From Armatimonadota bacterium (GTDB lineage: Bacteria > Armatimonadota > Fimbriimonadia > Fimbriimonadales > Fimbriimonadaceae), in the NCBI GenBank assembly GCA_018268395.1, contig JAFDWQ010000005.1, positions 283,939 through 347,938 of the forward strand: DNA of 64,000 nt, read 5' to 3'. The notes beneath the pieces were generated by a model that worked only from the letters and a program-made list of their open reading frames with translations, was not told where the DNA came from and did not search any database. The position numbers and the translations under genes are program-made. Below are positions 52,709 through 61,224 of this stretch, piece after piece. The number at the start of each line of letters is the position of its first letter. Positions within the stretch are counted from its first letter, which is position 1.

Positions 52709-53514
52709 AACTAGCTCGATGCACCAATTGTTTTTTCCCTACCGCGACGGTTATCTCACGATGCCCAGGCTGCGACACCATTAGGACGGAATCCGAAGGA
52801 GTTGAGGAGTGCATTTGCGTCGCAGCGTATGGATCGATAAGGGCTCTGGGTTCCGTGCAACTTGCTCTTAACTCGGAGAGTGCCAAACTCCTGGGAAATG
52901 AGGCTGTTAGGACTAACCCCGAACTTGCGCAGCTGCTCGTGTATAACGAGTGCCCCTTGGAGTCGGGCGAATATTGGACTGCCTTACACACCCGGCGTCT
53001 CGTCTTCTGCGACATACCCGTCCTCGCTCTGGACTGTTCCCGCAATTCGGCACGGGACATAGAGGCCGTAGCAATCTTTGGCGTTGCCCTTGCCGACCAT
53101 AGCGTCAATAGGAGCGGCCTCGTTGTGATAGTATGCACCCATCAGATGTTAGAGCTGGCTCCACCTGCTGTTCGTGCGACCACCGGATCTTGGAGCAATG
53201 ATCGCACCGACATATGGGAATCCCGAAAGATGTTGACTTGGGACTGGGTCGGTGAGACTTTTCCGTCGCTGGCCCACGCATTGTCTGACAGAGTCCTGCT
53301 GAAATGGAATGTCGCCTGCACCGCCTCGGGGGCAAATCTTGGAAAAAGGTCGATGACAAAGAACCCCAGCCGGGGAGGCGGGCTGGTCTTAGAGGCTCTC
53401 CTCCAGGCAAGCCTCGTGTTAAAGCCCCAAGGCCGATCTATTGGGAGATTAACCGACCTTTCGTCGAGCTTGCTCGGATTGGCACTCCCAGGGCCTGAAC
53501 GGGTATCGTCGTAG
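52705..53514 (+). CDS. zinc-ribbon protein of unknown function in the ZorAB/TerY-P operon
   Basis: 269 residues, soluble. Begins with a zinc ribbon (CTNCFFPTATVISRCPGCD, two CxxC pairs), then a mixed alpha/beta region (about 35-160) with short hydrophobic strands (LVVIVCTHQML), and a tail without recognised motifs. I see no nuclease, helicase or protease signature, although the operon position corresponds to that of the effector genes in Zorya. Overlaps the ZorB-like stop by 4 bp (ATGA), and the first vWA gene starts 3 bp after its stop. Confidence 0.65.
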   Translation: MKLARCTNCFFPTATVISRCPGCDTIRTESEGVEECICVAAYGSIRALGSVQLALNSESAKLLGNEAVRTNPELAQLLVYNECPLESGEYWTALHTRRLVFCDIPVLALDCSRNSARDIEAVAIFGVALADHSVNRSGLVVIVCTHQMLELAPPAVRATTGSWSNDRTDIWESRKMLTWDWVGETFPSLAHALSDRVLLKWNVACTASGANLGKRSMTKNPSRGGGLVLEALLQASLVLKPQGRSIGRLTDLSSSLLGLALPGPERVSS

Positions 53515-53517
53515 CCG

Positions 53518-54195
53518 ATGCAGGGCTTCAAATACGTCGTTGACATCGCGATGTGCATTGACTCCACGGGGAGCATGAAGGACTTGCTGGACGTCGTCAA
53601 GACGAACGCGATGAGGTTCCAGTCAGACGTCGAAAGTGCTCTGAAGTCCAAGGGAAAGCAAGTCGATGCCCTCCGAGTCAAGGTCATCGCCTTTCGAGAC
53701 TTTTTTGTCGACAGCGCCAGGGCGATTGAGGAATCACCGTTCTTCGTCCTTCCAGAGGAAGGCACCCAGTTCAGTTCGTTTGTCAGCGCACTAAAGGCGA
53801 CAGGCGGCGGCGGAAACGGGGGCGAGTCGGGACTCGAGGCTCTGACCCTGGCGATTAGATCCAAGTGGTCGAACGATGGCGACCGTCGACGTCACATTGT
53901 TGTGCTCTGGACAGACGACGCGGCCCACAAGCTTGAAAAAGGGGCGAGAGAGAGGCCCCAGGCTTATCCGCGGGACATGCCAGCCAACCTTGAAGCCCTT
54001 ACCGACCTGTGGGAGGGACAGGGTAACATGTCAAGGTCTGCGAAGCGGCTCATTTTGTTCGCTCCGGATGCATACCCTTGGAGCGACCTCGCGAAGGATT
54101 GGGAGCTGTGCCTGCAATACAAATCTCAAGCGGGCACAGGGATCGACGGACATGACTACTCAAGCATCGTCGACGTCATCGCCAACAGCGTCTAG
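53518..54195 (+). CDS. TerY-type vWA domain protein, first copy
   Basis: 225 residues, essentially one von Willebrand A domain. MIDAS metal site: D15-x-T17-x-S19 in MCIDSTGSM, the threonine-loop region GGGGNGGESGLEAL, and LWTDDAAH. The start (MQGFKYVVDIAMCID) and the SGLEAL helix are typical of TerY/YegL-like proteins, the vWA arm of the TerY-P triad. Its near twin lies 131 bp downstream. Likely an adaptor that presents a metal-dependent binding face to the phosphatase or kinase. Confidence 0.88.
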   Translation: MQGFKYVVDIAMCIDSTGSMKDLLDVVKTNAMRFQSDVESALKSKGKQVDALRVKVIAFRDFFVDSARAIEESPFFVLPEEGTQFSSFVSALKATGGGGNGGESGLEALTLAIRSKWSNDGDRRRHIVVLWTDDAAHKLEKGARERPQAYPRDMPANLEALTDLWEGQGNMSRSAKRLILFAPDAYPWSDLAKDWELCLQYKSQAGTGIDGHDYSSIVDVIANSV

Positions 54196-54326
54196 CGCTC
54201 CACGCAGCCACCCTGCGCGCGACCTTTCGCTGATTCCCCACTTGGCTCCGGATTGCCAAGGCACACCCAGAGGTGAGGTAAGCTCTGTGTCCGGTCGGCG
54301 GGGCCGACGGGCGTGGGAGCACTGGT
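54196..54326 (+). promoter_or_regulatory. intercistronic region with hairpin
   Basis: 131-bp gap between the two vWA genes, more G/C-rich than the flanking genes. A short hairpin (GTCGGC-GGG-GCCGAC near 54295-54309) lies just upstream of the second vWA gene; it may attenuate or process the operon transcript. No T run. Confidence 0.35.
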
Positions 54327-55004
54327 ATGCAGGGCATAAAATACACCGTTGATCTTGTAATGTGCATCGATTGCACAGGAAGCATGGGACATGTGATGGA
54401 ATTAGTAAAACAACATGCTCTCAAGTTTCATGACGACGTGCGGCGCGAATGCGAGGCCAAAGGCAAGTTCATCGATACCATGCGAGCTCGGATTATTGCC
54501 TTCCGCGATTTCTACGCCGACGGCAGCGACTCACTGGTTGTCTCAGACTTCTTCACACTGCCTGATCAATCCTCGGAATTTTCCGCCTTTGTCAGTGGCC
54601 TGAACCCTTCTGGAGGAGGAGATCTGCCGGAATCCGGGCTAGAGGCTCTGGCTATTGCTATCCAGTCTCCTTGGAACACCGTTGGAGATCGAAAAAGGCA
54701 GGTAATAGTCATGTTTACTGACGACGCCGCGCACCCCCTTGAGAAAGATGCCGGATCGAAACCAGCAGTCTATCCGCCTGACATGCCGAAGAACTTCTCT
54801 GCTCTAACAGACTTGTATGACGGACAGGCCAGCCCGATGCTCTCCAGCGCCAAACGACTCATCATTTACGCTCCAGACGCGACTCCGTGGACAGAAATAA
54901 TGTCCCATTGGGACAATGTCGCTCACCTGGCTTCCCAAGCTGGGAAAGGACTTGAAGAACACGATTACAACCAGATTGTTGATATGATCGTGGGCAGCAT
55001 CTAG
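54327..55004 (+). CDS. TerY-type vWA domain protein, second copy
   Basis: 225 residues, the same length as its upstream paralogue and collinear with it throughout (MQGIKYTVDLVMCIDCTGSM; PSGGGDLPESGLEAL; MFTDDAAHPLEKD). The MIDAS residues are conserved. A cysteine replaces the serine after the first aspartate. The second copy is more A/T-rich in codon use than the first, so the duplication may be old or the copies may come from different sources. Followed after 58 bp by the PP2C gene. Confidence 0.88.
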   Translation: MQGIKYTVDLVMCIDCTGSMGHVMELVKQHALKFHDDVRRECEAKGKFIDTMRARIIAFRDFYADGSDSLVVSDFFTLPDQSSEFSAFVSGLNPSGGGDLPESGLEALAIAIQSPWNTVGDRKRQVIVMFTDDAAHPLEKDAGSKPAVYPPDMPKNFSALTDLYDGQASPMLSSAKRLIIYAPDATPWTEIMSHWDNVAHLASQAGKGLEEHDYNQIVDMIVGSI

Positions 55005-55062
55005 TCATGGAGGCCCCGCCATTTGGCATATCGTACGACGTCTTGGATACTGCCTGTTCCAT

Positions 55063-56136
55063 ATGTCCGAATCAAGGCTAATTCCAAATCCGTTACAGCT
55101 CACCTTCAATGATCCCGTCCGAGAGGATAATGGTGAGGACGCCGACCCGGTGGTTTTCACCTTTGGTTCTGCAGGTGCAATGGGCGTGTTTGACGGACTT
55201 GGTGGGGCTGGTGCAGCAACATACGCTGTAGGTGAACAGATTCGAAGTGGAGCGTATGTCGCCTCCAGAGAGTCCGCTCAGACTTTCGAGCAGGTATCAC
55301 GTTGGATACTTCGAGCCCTCGCTGGGAATGTCGGCGCCTCTTTTCTCGACGACATCGATGGATATCAAAAGTGTTTCTGGAAATGGCAATTTTCCAGGAG
55401 ACTGACCGACGAAGCTCAAAGACTTGTCCCCCAAAGGGATGAAGCGACCCAGGGAAAGTTGCAGTCGCGGATGATCCGGACTCTACCTACGACGATCGCA
55501 GCAATGTTTTACGGGCAAGACGGGAATGCAGTTGATATTGGTTGTCTTTGGGCAGGTGACTCGCGTTGCTACTTATTCACCCCAGACAACGGACTGCAAC
55601 AACTAACCGACGATGACCAAAAGCATCCGACAGACGCCTTACGTTCTTTGGTTGAAGATACAGTAATGTCCAACTGTCTTAATGCCGACGGTGATTTTCA
55701 ATTGAACTGGAAACACATATTGAGACTGGAGTCGCCTTTAATACTTGTGGCCGCTACAGACGGATGTTTCCAATATTTACTCAGCCCTGCACACCTCGAA
55801 CATGTGTTGCTCGTCAGCTTGCAAAATGCAAAGGACATGGAATCTTGGCGCGATGAGATTCGCGGGCTTATTGCTAAAGACCGAGGTGACGATGCATCAA
55901 TGGCAATAGTGGGGCTTGGATGGAAGGACTTTTCCGCCGTAAGAACATCCTTTGCGAGTAGGCTCGACCTCGTGAAGTCTAAGTTCATTGACCCTGTCGA
56001 TCAGGCCCGTCAAAACGAGAACTCGACCGACCAGGAGCAAGCGGACTTTCAGGAAGTTCGTCTAAAGACCTGGGATGAATACAAGCTTGGCTACAACAAG
56101 TATCTGCGTGATGTCGAGATTGGAGTTCCGAGATGA
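55063..56136 (+). CDS. PP2C-type Ser/Thr protein phosphatase
   Basis: 357 residues, metal-dependent PPM family. Motifs: VREDNGED (R20 and the acidic pair), FDGLGGAG (D44-G-x-G-G), IGCLWAGDSRCYLF (GDSR), VAATDGCFQYL (second metal aspartate) and the late DDASMAIVG. A C-terminal helical extension (about 295-357) is extra. Second arm of the TerY-P triad: expected to remove phosphates placed by the coupled kinase. The kinase gene starts inside its stop codon (ATGA). Confidence 0.9.
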   Translation: MSESRLIPNPLQLTFNDPVREDNGEDADPVVFTFGSAGAMGVFDGLGGAGAATYAVGEQIRSGAYVASRESAQTFEQVSRWILRALAGNVGASFLDDIDGYQKCFWKWQFSRRLTDEAQRLVPQRDEATQGKLQSRMIRTLPTTIAAMFYGQDGNAVDIGCLWAGDSRCYLFTPDNGLQQLTDDDQKHPTDALRSLVEDTVMSNCLNADGDFQLNWKHILRLESPLILVAATDGCFQYLLSPAHLEHVLLVSLQNAKDMESWRDEIRGLIAKDRGDDASMAIVGLGWKDFSAVRTSFASRLDLVKSKFIDPVDQARQNENSTDQEQADFQEVRLKTWDEYKLGYNKYLRDVEIGVPR

Positions 56137-57266
56137 GCGAGACAGTTGGAGCTTATGAGATAGTATCCAAGTTTGACACTGCTGGTGGTGGTCAATGTCA
56201 GTGGGCCTTTGCGAGGAAGGACGGCAGAGATTTCTTTATCAAGAGGTTTTTGGCGCCAAAGTATCCGACCGAGGATAGTCACGGGAGTAAGAAGACTAGG
56301 GAGGGCAAGAGGGCGCGATGTGAGGCGTTTGAGAGACACCACCGAAACCTTATGTCGCTTCTTTCAGATGCTTCTGGGGCAGGTTCTAACTTGATCGTTG
56401 CAACAGACTTTTTTCGAGATGGAAGTATCTACTACAAGGTAACGGAAAAGGTAGATGTGGATTCGTTGACCATTGAGGACATTTCTCGACTTCCACTTGA
56501 AGAACGGTTGACGATTATGATTTCAGTCGCAAGTTCCGTTGGCCGTCTTCACAGCAAAGGAATTGTTCACGGCGATTTGAAGCCTGATAACATCTTGATT
56601 CAGCGCGACATGTCCGGAAAGTTTGTGGGGAGGTTGATCGACTTTGACAATAGCTTCGTGGCCGGTAGCCCGCCGAAGAACCCCGAGGAGGTAGTAGGTG
56701 ACTTGGCGTTTTATTCGCCTGAGCTCGCCGCGTACATCCAGGGCGTGAAGGGAGTATCGGGGACGAATGTCACGACTGCCTCAGATGTGTTTGCACTTGG
56801 GCTCGTTTTCACCCGGTATGCAGCGGGGACGTTTCCCGCCTGGGACAAGCGGTATCCATATGCCTTTCAGGCCGTCTCAGATGGATCCACTGTTCTAGTA
56901 CCGGACGCGGTGCCGAGCCAATTGAGGCCGCTTTTCGAGGGCATGCTCTCCAGCGATCCGTCGATTCGACCGAGAATACAGACCGTGTTTGACGATCTTA
57001 AGAAGGTTCGGAGCGGGCGGACACTAGGCGACCCCGCAGCCGCAGCAATGAGGCCAAGCGGGGTTACTGGCAAGCTGACGCTAAAGGCAAAGTCCGAGAG
57101 CGTGGAGCCGAGCACTGAAGGTCCAGCGGCCCTCGTGAGGCCACACTTGAAGCTTTCCAAGAACCTAGAGTCTAAACCGACCGTAGGTTCAGTCACGCCG
57201 GAGCCGGCCGTGGAGACAAAACCCACGCTACGAATTAGGTTTGGCAAGAAGCCAGGGTCTTCTTAG
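56133..57266 (+). CDS. Ser/Thr protein kinase (HGD-type)
   Basis: 377 residues. Kinase core at about 8-295: glycine loop TAGGGQCQWAFA, K37 (FFIKRF), the catalytic loop HGDLKPDN (146-153, with G in place of the usual R of HRD), the metal motif DFD (170-172, DFG-equivalent), and SDVFALGLVFTRY. A proline/lysine-rich C-terminal tail (about 300-377) has recurring L-x-L-K strands (KLTLKAKSE, HLKLSK, TLRIRF), perhaps a substrate or docking element; no transmembrane helix. Third arm of the TerY-P triad, overlapping the phosphatase by 4 bp. Last gene of the operon. Confidence 0.9.
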   Translation: MSETVGAYEIVSKFDTAGGGQCQWAFARKDGRDFFIKRFLAPKYPTEDSHGSKKTREGKRARCEAFERHHRNLMSLLSDASGAGSNLIVATDFFRDGSIYYKVTEKVDVDSLTIEDISRLPLEERLTIMISVASSVGRLHSKGIVHGDLKPDNILIQRDMSGKFVGRLIDFDNSFVAGSPPKNPEEVVGDLAFYSPELAAYIQGVKGVSGTNVTTASDVFALGLVFTRYAAGTFPAWDKRYPYAFQAVSDGSTVLVPDAVPSQLRPLFEGMLSSDPSIRPRIQTVFDDLKKVRSGRTLGDPAAAAMRPSGVTGKLTLKAKSESVEPSTEGPAALVRPHLKLSKNLESKPTVGSVTPEPAVETKPTLRIRFGKKPGSS

Positions 57267-57315
57267 GGCCACTGTGCCGAGCCCTCTGCCATTTAAGTTG
57301 AAATCGCGGTGCCCG

Positions 57316-57774
57316 TCACTTCCGAAGGAATCTTGCTGTAGCTCGTGTGGCCAATAGGATAAGTTGGATCGCTAGGTTGAACAGCCGGAGCCAGAAGTCC
57401 GCGAGCTCTCTTTTCCAGGCCTCACTCAGCAGAGGCCAGAAAACGAACGAGAGGAACGCCAACCCGACTATTAGTGTTAGAGCTCGGTCGAGAAAGTAAG
57501 ACAAAACACGACCTAGGGTGCTCCAGGTGATTTGAAACGCTGGAGGGACTACGAGAATCAGGATTAGCCCGATCAACAGCCAAGTGGCCACCCGAAGGTT
57601 CACGCTCGTGACGCCGGGGCTCAGCTTTGTGGAACCGCAAGTCGTACAGACCTTTGCGTCGAGCGGGCTCTCATGACCTTCGCTGCAGGCTCTCACGCCC
57701 AGCGTCGCTCTACAATTGCCGCACCACTTCGTTTCCTGCGGCCAGACTCGCTTGCACTTCGAGCAAAGGATCAT
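57316..57774 (-). CDS. zinc-ribbon membrane protein
   Basis: 152 residues: N-terminal double zinc ribbon (CSKCKRVW, CGNCRATL, CSEGH, CTTCGSTK) then two or three transmembrane helices (about 63-85, 92-112, 125-145). No family recognised. Last gene of a three-gene minus-strand operon (the start overlaps the preceding gene by 4 bp) with a Replic_Relax-like protein and a coupling-type ATPase. Confidence 0.7.
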   Translation of the reverse strand: MILCSKCKRVWPQETKWCGNCRATLGVRACSEGHESPLDAKVCTTCGSTKLSPGVTSVNLRVATWLLIGLILILVVPPAFQITWSTLGRVLSYFLDRALTLIVGLAFLSFVFWPLLSEAWKRELADFWLRLFNLAIQLILLATRATARFLRK

Positions 57775-58448
57775 GACCAGACCTCCGGGACGGCTACACC
57801 CGACTCACAGAACGTGAGGCATCTGAACCGTTCGTCTGCCTGTGCAAGAGCCGCAAAATGCCGCTTTCTGCGCTCGCTCGTCGTGAAGGTCAAGACCCGC
57901 AGTTTGGACGCGTTGTAGGCCCGTTCAAAGGCGCCGCAGAGTTCGTAGTTTCGGTAGGCGAGGAGCTTTCGCGAGAACTTAGTCGACGAAGAATGACCCA
58001 GATCGACTTCTATCAAAGTCGGGTGTCCTTCTATGACCGCCATGCCGTCCGGTCGCACTTCGTATGTCTTGCCATGGAAGGCAAACGAGTGCCAGAGCTG
58101 AGCCTCGAAACGCCAGGCTTCACCTCCTTTTGCGAGAACAGAAATCCGAACCTCTGTCACCGAGAGGGCGTGGAGCAGAAACCGGGGCGAAGCAGGACGG
58201 TTTGTCAACAACTGCGCTATCCGTGCACCGACAATTTCCGCTGCCTCGATTGTTGCCGAATAGAGTCTCTGTCCGTGGAACGGTGTCAAGAGTGGTCGAA
58301 CGAGGCCGCTTTTGGAGAGCCTGCTCATCGTCCGGTTGCATCGAGAGACCGATTTGAAGTATCCGAGCTTCACTAGCTGATCTCGGCTCAGGACATGACT
58401 TAGGGCGACGTCTCGAAGCAAGCGAACGTCACGTTCTGTGATCCTCAC
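57771..58448 (-). CDS. Replic_Relax-like protein
   Basis: 225 residues. N-terminal winged helix (MRITERDVRLLRDVALSHVLSRDQLVKLGYF, then RTMSRLSKSGLVRPL), followed by a mixed domain with EVRPDGMAVIEGHPTLIEVDLGH, close in layout to the replication-relaxation (Replic_Relax) family of plasmid and ICE proteins. The D...E-V-D strand pair could be a decayed or active nuclease centre. Coupled by 4-bp overlaps to the ATPase before it and the membrane protein after it. Suggests a mobilisation or replication role. Confidence 0.75.
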   Translation of the reverse strand: MRITERDVRLLRDVALSHVLSRDQLVKLGYFKSVSRCNRTMSRLSKSGLVRPLLTPFHGQRLYSATIEAAEIVGARIAQLLTNRPASPRFLLHALSVTEVRISVLAKGGEAWRFEAQLWHSFAFHGKTYEVRPDGMAVIEGHPTLIEVDLGHSSSTKFSRKLLAYRNYELCGAFERAYNASKLRVLTFTTSERRKRHFAALAQADERFRCLTFCESGVAVPEVWS

Positions 58449-59794
58449 AGCCAGTCCCCCAGATCAATGTCGGGCCCATCCCCTTTTTTCGGTTCGGGGG
58501 GCGCAGGCTTAGTTGTTTGGTCGGGAGAGCGTGCAAGCACCTTTGCACGAAACCGCTTGATGGCGCGGTCGGAAGCCCTCTTTCCAGGAGCGTCAAATTG
58601 AACGAGAGCCGACTCACCGTCGCGGGTCTGGACGAACGCCTGGCCCACGCCGAGCTGCCGAACGTCGTCCAGCGTCCTTTCCCCTCCAAGCTCCCGCGTG
58701 ACGACTTGCGCATCTTCAAAACCCACCTGGAACAGGATTTGGAGGCCGACGTTGTTGCGAACGACCGAACGAAGCTTGCTTGGGAGTTGAGCTAGGGTCT
58801 GGTGCGAGAGCACGAGGGACAGCTTGAACCTCCGCCCTTCAGCGATGAGGCCCTCAAAGCTCTCAGAAGCCATGTTCTCGAATTCGTCGACGTAGAGCCG
58901 AACCGGATTTCTATTCCTCTCAGGCACGTCGACACGGGCCAGCATTTCGCGAGCGATCGCTGAGACCACGAGACTCCCGAACATTCGGGCCGAACGCTGA
59001 AGCTCGTCTACTGCAAGAGAAATCAGAACAATCTGGCCGGGTTTGCCGAGGACTTCTTCGAGATTGATTGGCTCACAGTCTCCGAGGATGCGGCGAAGGT
59101 TTGGCACCGCAAGAAGCGAGGTGACTTTGTTGAGGACAGGCAGTGCCCAAGCGTGTTGCTTTTCCTTGCTGAATTCGTTGAACCGAGCCCAGAAGTCAGT
59201 CAGGTCGTCATCGGAGACGCTTTTCAGGCATTGATCCCGGAAGGTCGGGTCGAAAAAGACGTCGTGCAACCTCGGAAGCGGTACTCCTGAGCTTGCCATC
59301 AGAAGCAGTACCGAACGGAGCGTCTCTTCGAGCTGGACGCCCCAACTAGGCGATTCGCTCGCCAGTACGTCGAGAACGTGAAGAGCCCGGATGAACGGCT
59401 CGCCCGCACCGGACAGTGGGTTGAAGCCGAACATTCTCCCCTTTTCCCTGAGATCGAGAAGTGTGACGCGGGCCGGATCGATGTCCCTTTTCTCGCACAG
59501 CCCGAGCACGCCTGCCACAAGGTCGCCACGAAGATCGACGACGACCAGCGAGTGCTCGGCCTGAATGTCCTGGTCGATGAGCCGCAGGATGAGGCTCGTC
59601 TTGCCGCAGCCCGTGCTACCGAGAATGTAGCAATGCCGAGCAAAGTCCGAGGCCGTAAAATCCAGCCGTTCGCCAGTTTCGCAGTCAGTGGCAAGAGCCG
59701 TGTCAAGCACAGGCTTGTTCGTGCAACGTTTGCCAGATGCCAACTGGGAAAGCCAGACCACAGGCCGTTCGATGAGGTCGAGTAAGTGTTCCAT
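58445..59794 (-). CDS. TraD/VirD4-like type IV coupling ATPase
   Basis: 449 residues. Walker A GSTGCGKTS (59-67), Walker B VRLYVDEFENMA, a downstream RRFKLSLVLSHQTLAQLPS (TraG/TraD-like sensor region) and GERTLDDVRQLGVGQAFVQ typical of the TraM-recognition/AAA_10 group. No N-terminal transmembrane helices, so it is a soluble form, as in small mobilisable elements. No relaxase of a MOB class was recognised; the next gene (Replic_Relax-like) may take that role. ATG at 59794 chosen; the frame continues upstream across the divergent gene. Confidence 0.85.
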   Translation of the reverse strand: MEHLLDLIERPVVWLSQLASGKRCTNKPVLDTALATDCETGERLDFTASDFARHCYILGSTGCGKTSLILRLIDQDIQAEHSLVVVDLRGDLVAGVLGLCEKRDIDPARVTLLDLREKGRMFGFNPLSGAGEPFIRALHVLDVLASESPSWGVQLEETLRSVLLLMASSGVPLPRLHDVFFDPTFRDQCLKSVSDDDLTDFWARFNEFSKEKQHAWALPVLNKVTSLLAVPNLRRILGDCEPINLEEVLGKPGQIVLISLAVDELQRSARMFGSLVVSAIAREMLARVDVPERNRNPVRLYVDEFENMASESFEGLIAEGRRFKLSLVLSHQTLAQLPSKLRSVVRNNVGLQILFQVGFEDAQVVTRELGGERTLDDVRQLGVGQAFVQTRDGESALVQFDAPGKRASDRAIKRFRAKVLARSPDQTTKPAPPEPKKGDGPDIDLGDWL

Positions 59795-59825
59795 CGTAAA
59801 CTGATGTGAACTTTGGGGAACGGAG

Positions 59826-60920
59826 ATGGGGCGCACAACCGGCATAACGGTTTCTTTAGGGCAGGCTAAAGCCAAGCCCTTTGGCATCGTCTTGCGCGAT
59901 GCGATCAAAGAAGAGTTCGGAACCAACCTGGAGTTCGCCCGCGCCGCGGGCAAGACCCAAGGACGAATCTCTCAGGTCATCAATGGCCCCGAGTTCCCGG
60001 ATGCCAACACCCTTTCCTGGGTCTTGGAGACGTTTGTTTCTTTCAAACTCAGGGAACGCATTCGTGAAGCGTGGGTTCGCGACTTCGCCGCTCCCCGGCT
60101 CGACAGCGATTGGCTAGACGGAGGCGACGCGGTGTTATCGCGCATTAATGAGTTGGCCGAACAGGATCCTCGGCTCGCCCTGCGCTTCGCCGAGCAGCTT
60201 CGCACGAGGCTTGACGATCCAGAGGCCTGGCAGCAAGCTACCGAGCGGGTAGTGCACTTGAGGCTTCGCTTAGCTAGTCCAGGAACTGCCGCCGTTGTCA
60301 TCAGCGAAATGGAGCGCCAGGCCACGGTGCGCGATGATCCACTGGATCTCCTGACCAGCCTTTGGATGCGGGGCAACGTGCTCAGGAACCTGGAAAACGT
60401 GCCTGCCGACACCCTCCTCAAGACTCACCAGAAGGCCGTGCAGTTTGCAGACGCGTTTACGCCGAGCGATCGAAGCGGCCGGGAAAGATGGCTCAACCGC
60501 AAGGCTCAAATGGACAGGGATTTTGCCCTTCACATGCTTTCGTTCCATGAGAGGAAGCCACTCAGTGAACACGACTTGCAACTGGCACTTCGAGCCGTCG
60601 AGGACTCGATCAGGGACGGAGACGACCCAGCTTTCTACTACATGGGGATGGAAGTGAGGGCCAGAGTCGAACTCGCGATCGGCTGGGTCGTGAAGGCCGA
60701 AGACAGCATCGACGAAATCCGTGCCCAGGGACTAAAACACGGAACCGAGGTCATCGAGAAGACAGAGCTCACGCGGGCAAAAATCCTCATCGCAAGAAAC
60801 GAAAAAGAACGAGCTCTCGAGCGGCTCGTCAAGATTTCCGCGTACTGTCTTGAAAGAACGAACTTGCACCATTACCGCACTGCCGACCAGCTCATCCTCC
60901 GCCTCGTGGGAAGTGTATAG
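59826..60920 (+). CDS. XRE-type HTH regulator with TPR-like C terminus
   Basis: 364 residues. HTH at about 18-72 (VLRDAIKEEFGTNLEFARAAGKTQGRISQVI is the two-helix part), then an all-helical region of TPR/RRNPP-like repeats. Divergent from the ATPase operon with a gap of 31 bp, so it is placed to control it. RRNPP-type regulators often sense peptides; no small peptide gene is evident next to it. Confidence 0.75.
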   Translation: MGRTTGITVSLGQAKAKPFGIVLRDAIKEEFGTNLEFARAAGKTQGRISQVINGPEFPDANTLSWVLETFVSFKLRERIREAWVRDFAAPRLDSDWLDGGDAVLSRINELAEQDPRLALRFAEQLRTRLDDPEAWQQATERVVHLRLRLASPGTAAVVISEMERQATVRDDPLDLLTSLWMRGNVLRNLENVPADTLLKTHQKAVQFADAFTPSDRSGRERWLNRKAQMDRDFALHMLSFHERKPLSEHDLQLALRAVEDSIRDGDDPAFYYMGMEVRARVELAIGWVVKAEDSIDEIRAQGLKHGTEVIEKTELTRAKILIARNEKERALERLVKISAYCLERTNLHHYRTADQLILRLVGSV

Positions 60921-61150
60921 TTCCCGCCCTCCCGCCCTGTCTGTCGGTCGGTTTCTGGTCGGTTTGTTCGGAACAGATGTAGCACAAGACCCCGCACAAG
61001 CCTGTGCGGGGTCGGTGAACCTGGTTCGAGTTCGGATCCAAACCTGACTTTCTCGATTGAGATTTTGTGTCTCATTCTAGACTTAACTCCAGCCAGGCCC
61101 GTGCTGTGGACAACTCAACGTCGTTCGCTGTTCTTTATATTTACTGTCTA
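60921..61150. other. intergenic region between convergent operons
   Basis: 230 bases with a perfect 10-bp hairpin at 60988-61013 (no T run) and an A/T-rich part beyond 61120. One DnaA-box-like site TGTGGACAA lies at 61105-61113. No gene seen. Confidence 0.55.
60988..61013. terminator. hairpin between converging operons
   Basis: Perfect 10-bp stem GACCCCGCAC / GTGCGGGGTC around a 6-nt loop, 67 nt after the stop of the HTH-TPR gene. There is no T run on either side; a weak terminator or structural element. Confidence 0.45.
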
Positions 61151-61224
61151 TTATTGTTGCTGCTCGAATTCTGATACGGCGTTTCCTATCTTCCTGTAGC
61201 GCCGGCGAGGCGTCGTGTGGATAA
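61105..61224. promoter_or_regulatory. candidate replication origin: two DnaA boxes and A/T-rich stretch
   Basis: TGTGGACAA at 61105-61113 (one mismatch to the DnaA box TGTGGATAA) and a perfect TGTGGATAA at 61216-61224, with an A/T-rich stretch (about 61130-61160) between them, next to the replication-type ORFs. The second box lies inside the end of the 61151-61477 gene. Suggestive only. Confidence 0.35.

Noticed and set aside
60988-61050. Second tRNA or attachment-site copy near GGTTCGAGTTC
   Set aside because: It resembles a T-arm consensus, but the flanking stems do not pair and it does not match the 45-bp tRNA-Asn core.
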